Positions 5,345 through 5,447 of a DNA stretch of 5,447 nucleotides are shown here, one piece after another. This DNA comes from Lachnospiraceae bacterium. GTDB lineage: Bacteria > Bacillota > Clostridia > Lachnospirales > Lachnospiraceae. Position numbers and translations under genes: made by a program. The notes under the pieces are model-generated. The model was not told where the DNA came from. It made no database searches and worked only from the letters and a program-made list of their open reading frames with translations. Location: contig SFNX01000112.1 of assembly GCA_004552595.1 (NCBI GenBank), positions 1 through 5,447 on the forward strand. The letters run 5' to 3'. The first letter of the stretch is position 1, and the number at the start of each line of letters is the position of its first letter.

Positions 5345-5416
5345 CTTTCTGACGGTTGGTGATAACTTGAAGATAGGTGAAACAGCATACTGGGCAAAAA
5401 GGAGTAAATAAAAACT

Positions 5417-5447
5417 ATGATAAAGATATTATTTGTGTGCCACGGCA
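5417..5447 (+). CDS. Low-molecular-weight protein tyrosine phosphatase, N-terminal fragment cut by the window end
   Basis: Ten codons are visible: MIKILFVCHG. This is the first beta strand and the start of the C-x5-R-S phosphate-binding loop of low-molecular-weight protein tyrosine phosphatases and related arsenate reductases, in which this cysteine (Cys8 here) is the nucleophile. A full protein of about 150 aa is expected beyond the window. AAGGAG (5399-5404) lies 12 bases upstream of the ATG, a longer spacing than in the neighbouring genes. Nothing of the arginine or the catalytic aspartate is visible, so the distinction from an arsenate reductase rests on the opening residues alone. Confidence 0.75.
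   Translation, partial: MIKILFVCHG

Overview
The window reads like an accessory region of a low-GC, Gram-positive gut anaerobe, most likely a Lachnospiraceae-type Clostridia. The reasons are AT-rich sequence, strong AGGAGG-type ribosome binding sites, and gene families I know mainly from that group: a WYL regulator beside a GyrI-like protein, a HipB-like XRE regulator, and a small mobile-element protein ending in an 'FIDYCW'-type motif. All recognised genes are on the + strand. The taxonomic call is an inference from memory of these families.

Left part (1-1357): the window opens inside a WYL-domain transcriptional regulator. It has an in-frame stop at 359-361 and an internal loss that removed the WYL motif itself. 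An apparently intact GyrI-like small-molecule-binding protein follows 21 bases later.

Middle gap (1358-2169): about 800 bases without an intact gene look like a mobile-element graveyard. It holds a 24-bp tandem repeat, four near-palindromic units of the kind seen at IS21-type ends, an 11-bp tandem repeat, a long inverted repeat, and a 32-codon scrap of an IS30-family transposase core (SDNGSEFSNPKAIEY).

Right part (2170-5447): a small XRE regulator (2170-2508) is followed by a gene for a possible BECR-fold nuclease-like protein (2599-3123). Between them is a 17-bp hairpin plus U-tract that looks like an intrinsic terminator, yet its 3' arm is the Shine-Dalgarno of the next gene and its U-tract runs directly into the ATG. 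Next comes an in-frame fusion of a HipB-like antitoxin/regulator to a complete calcineurin-like metallophosphoesterase (3253-4353), with a good internal ribosome binding site before the enzyme half. It is translationally linked to an unknown 129-aa protein (4368-4757). Three related ~31-bp palindromes (4756-4865) fill the leader of an uncharacterised 144-aa gene (4891-5325). The window ends in the first ten codons of a low-molecular-weight protein tyrosine phosphatase.

No single pathway connects these genes. The shared themes are remodelled regulators (a broken WYL regulator, a HipB without HipA) and RNA- or DNA-level palindromes placed over translation or transcription start signals.
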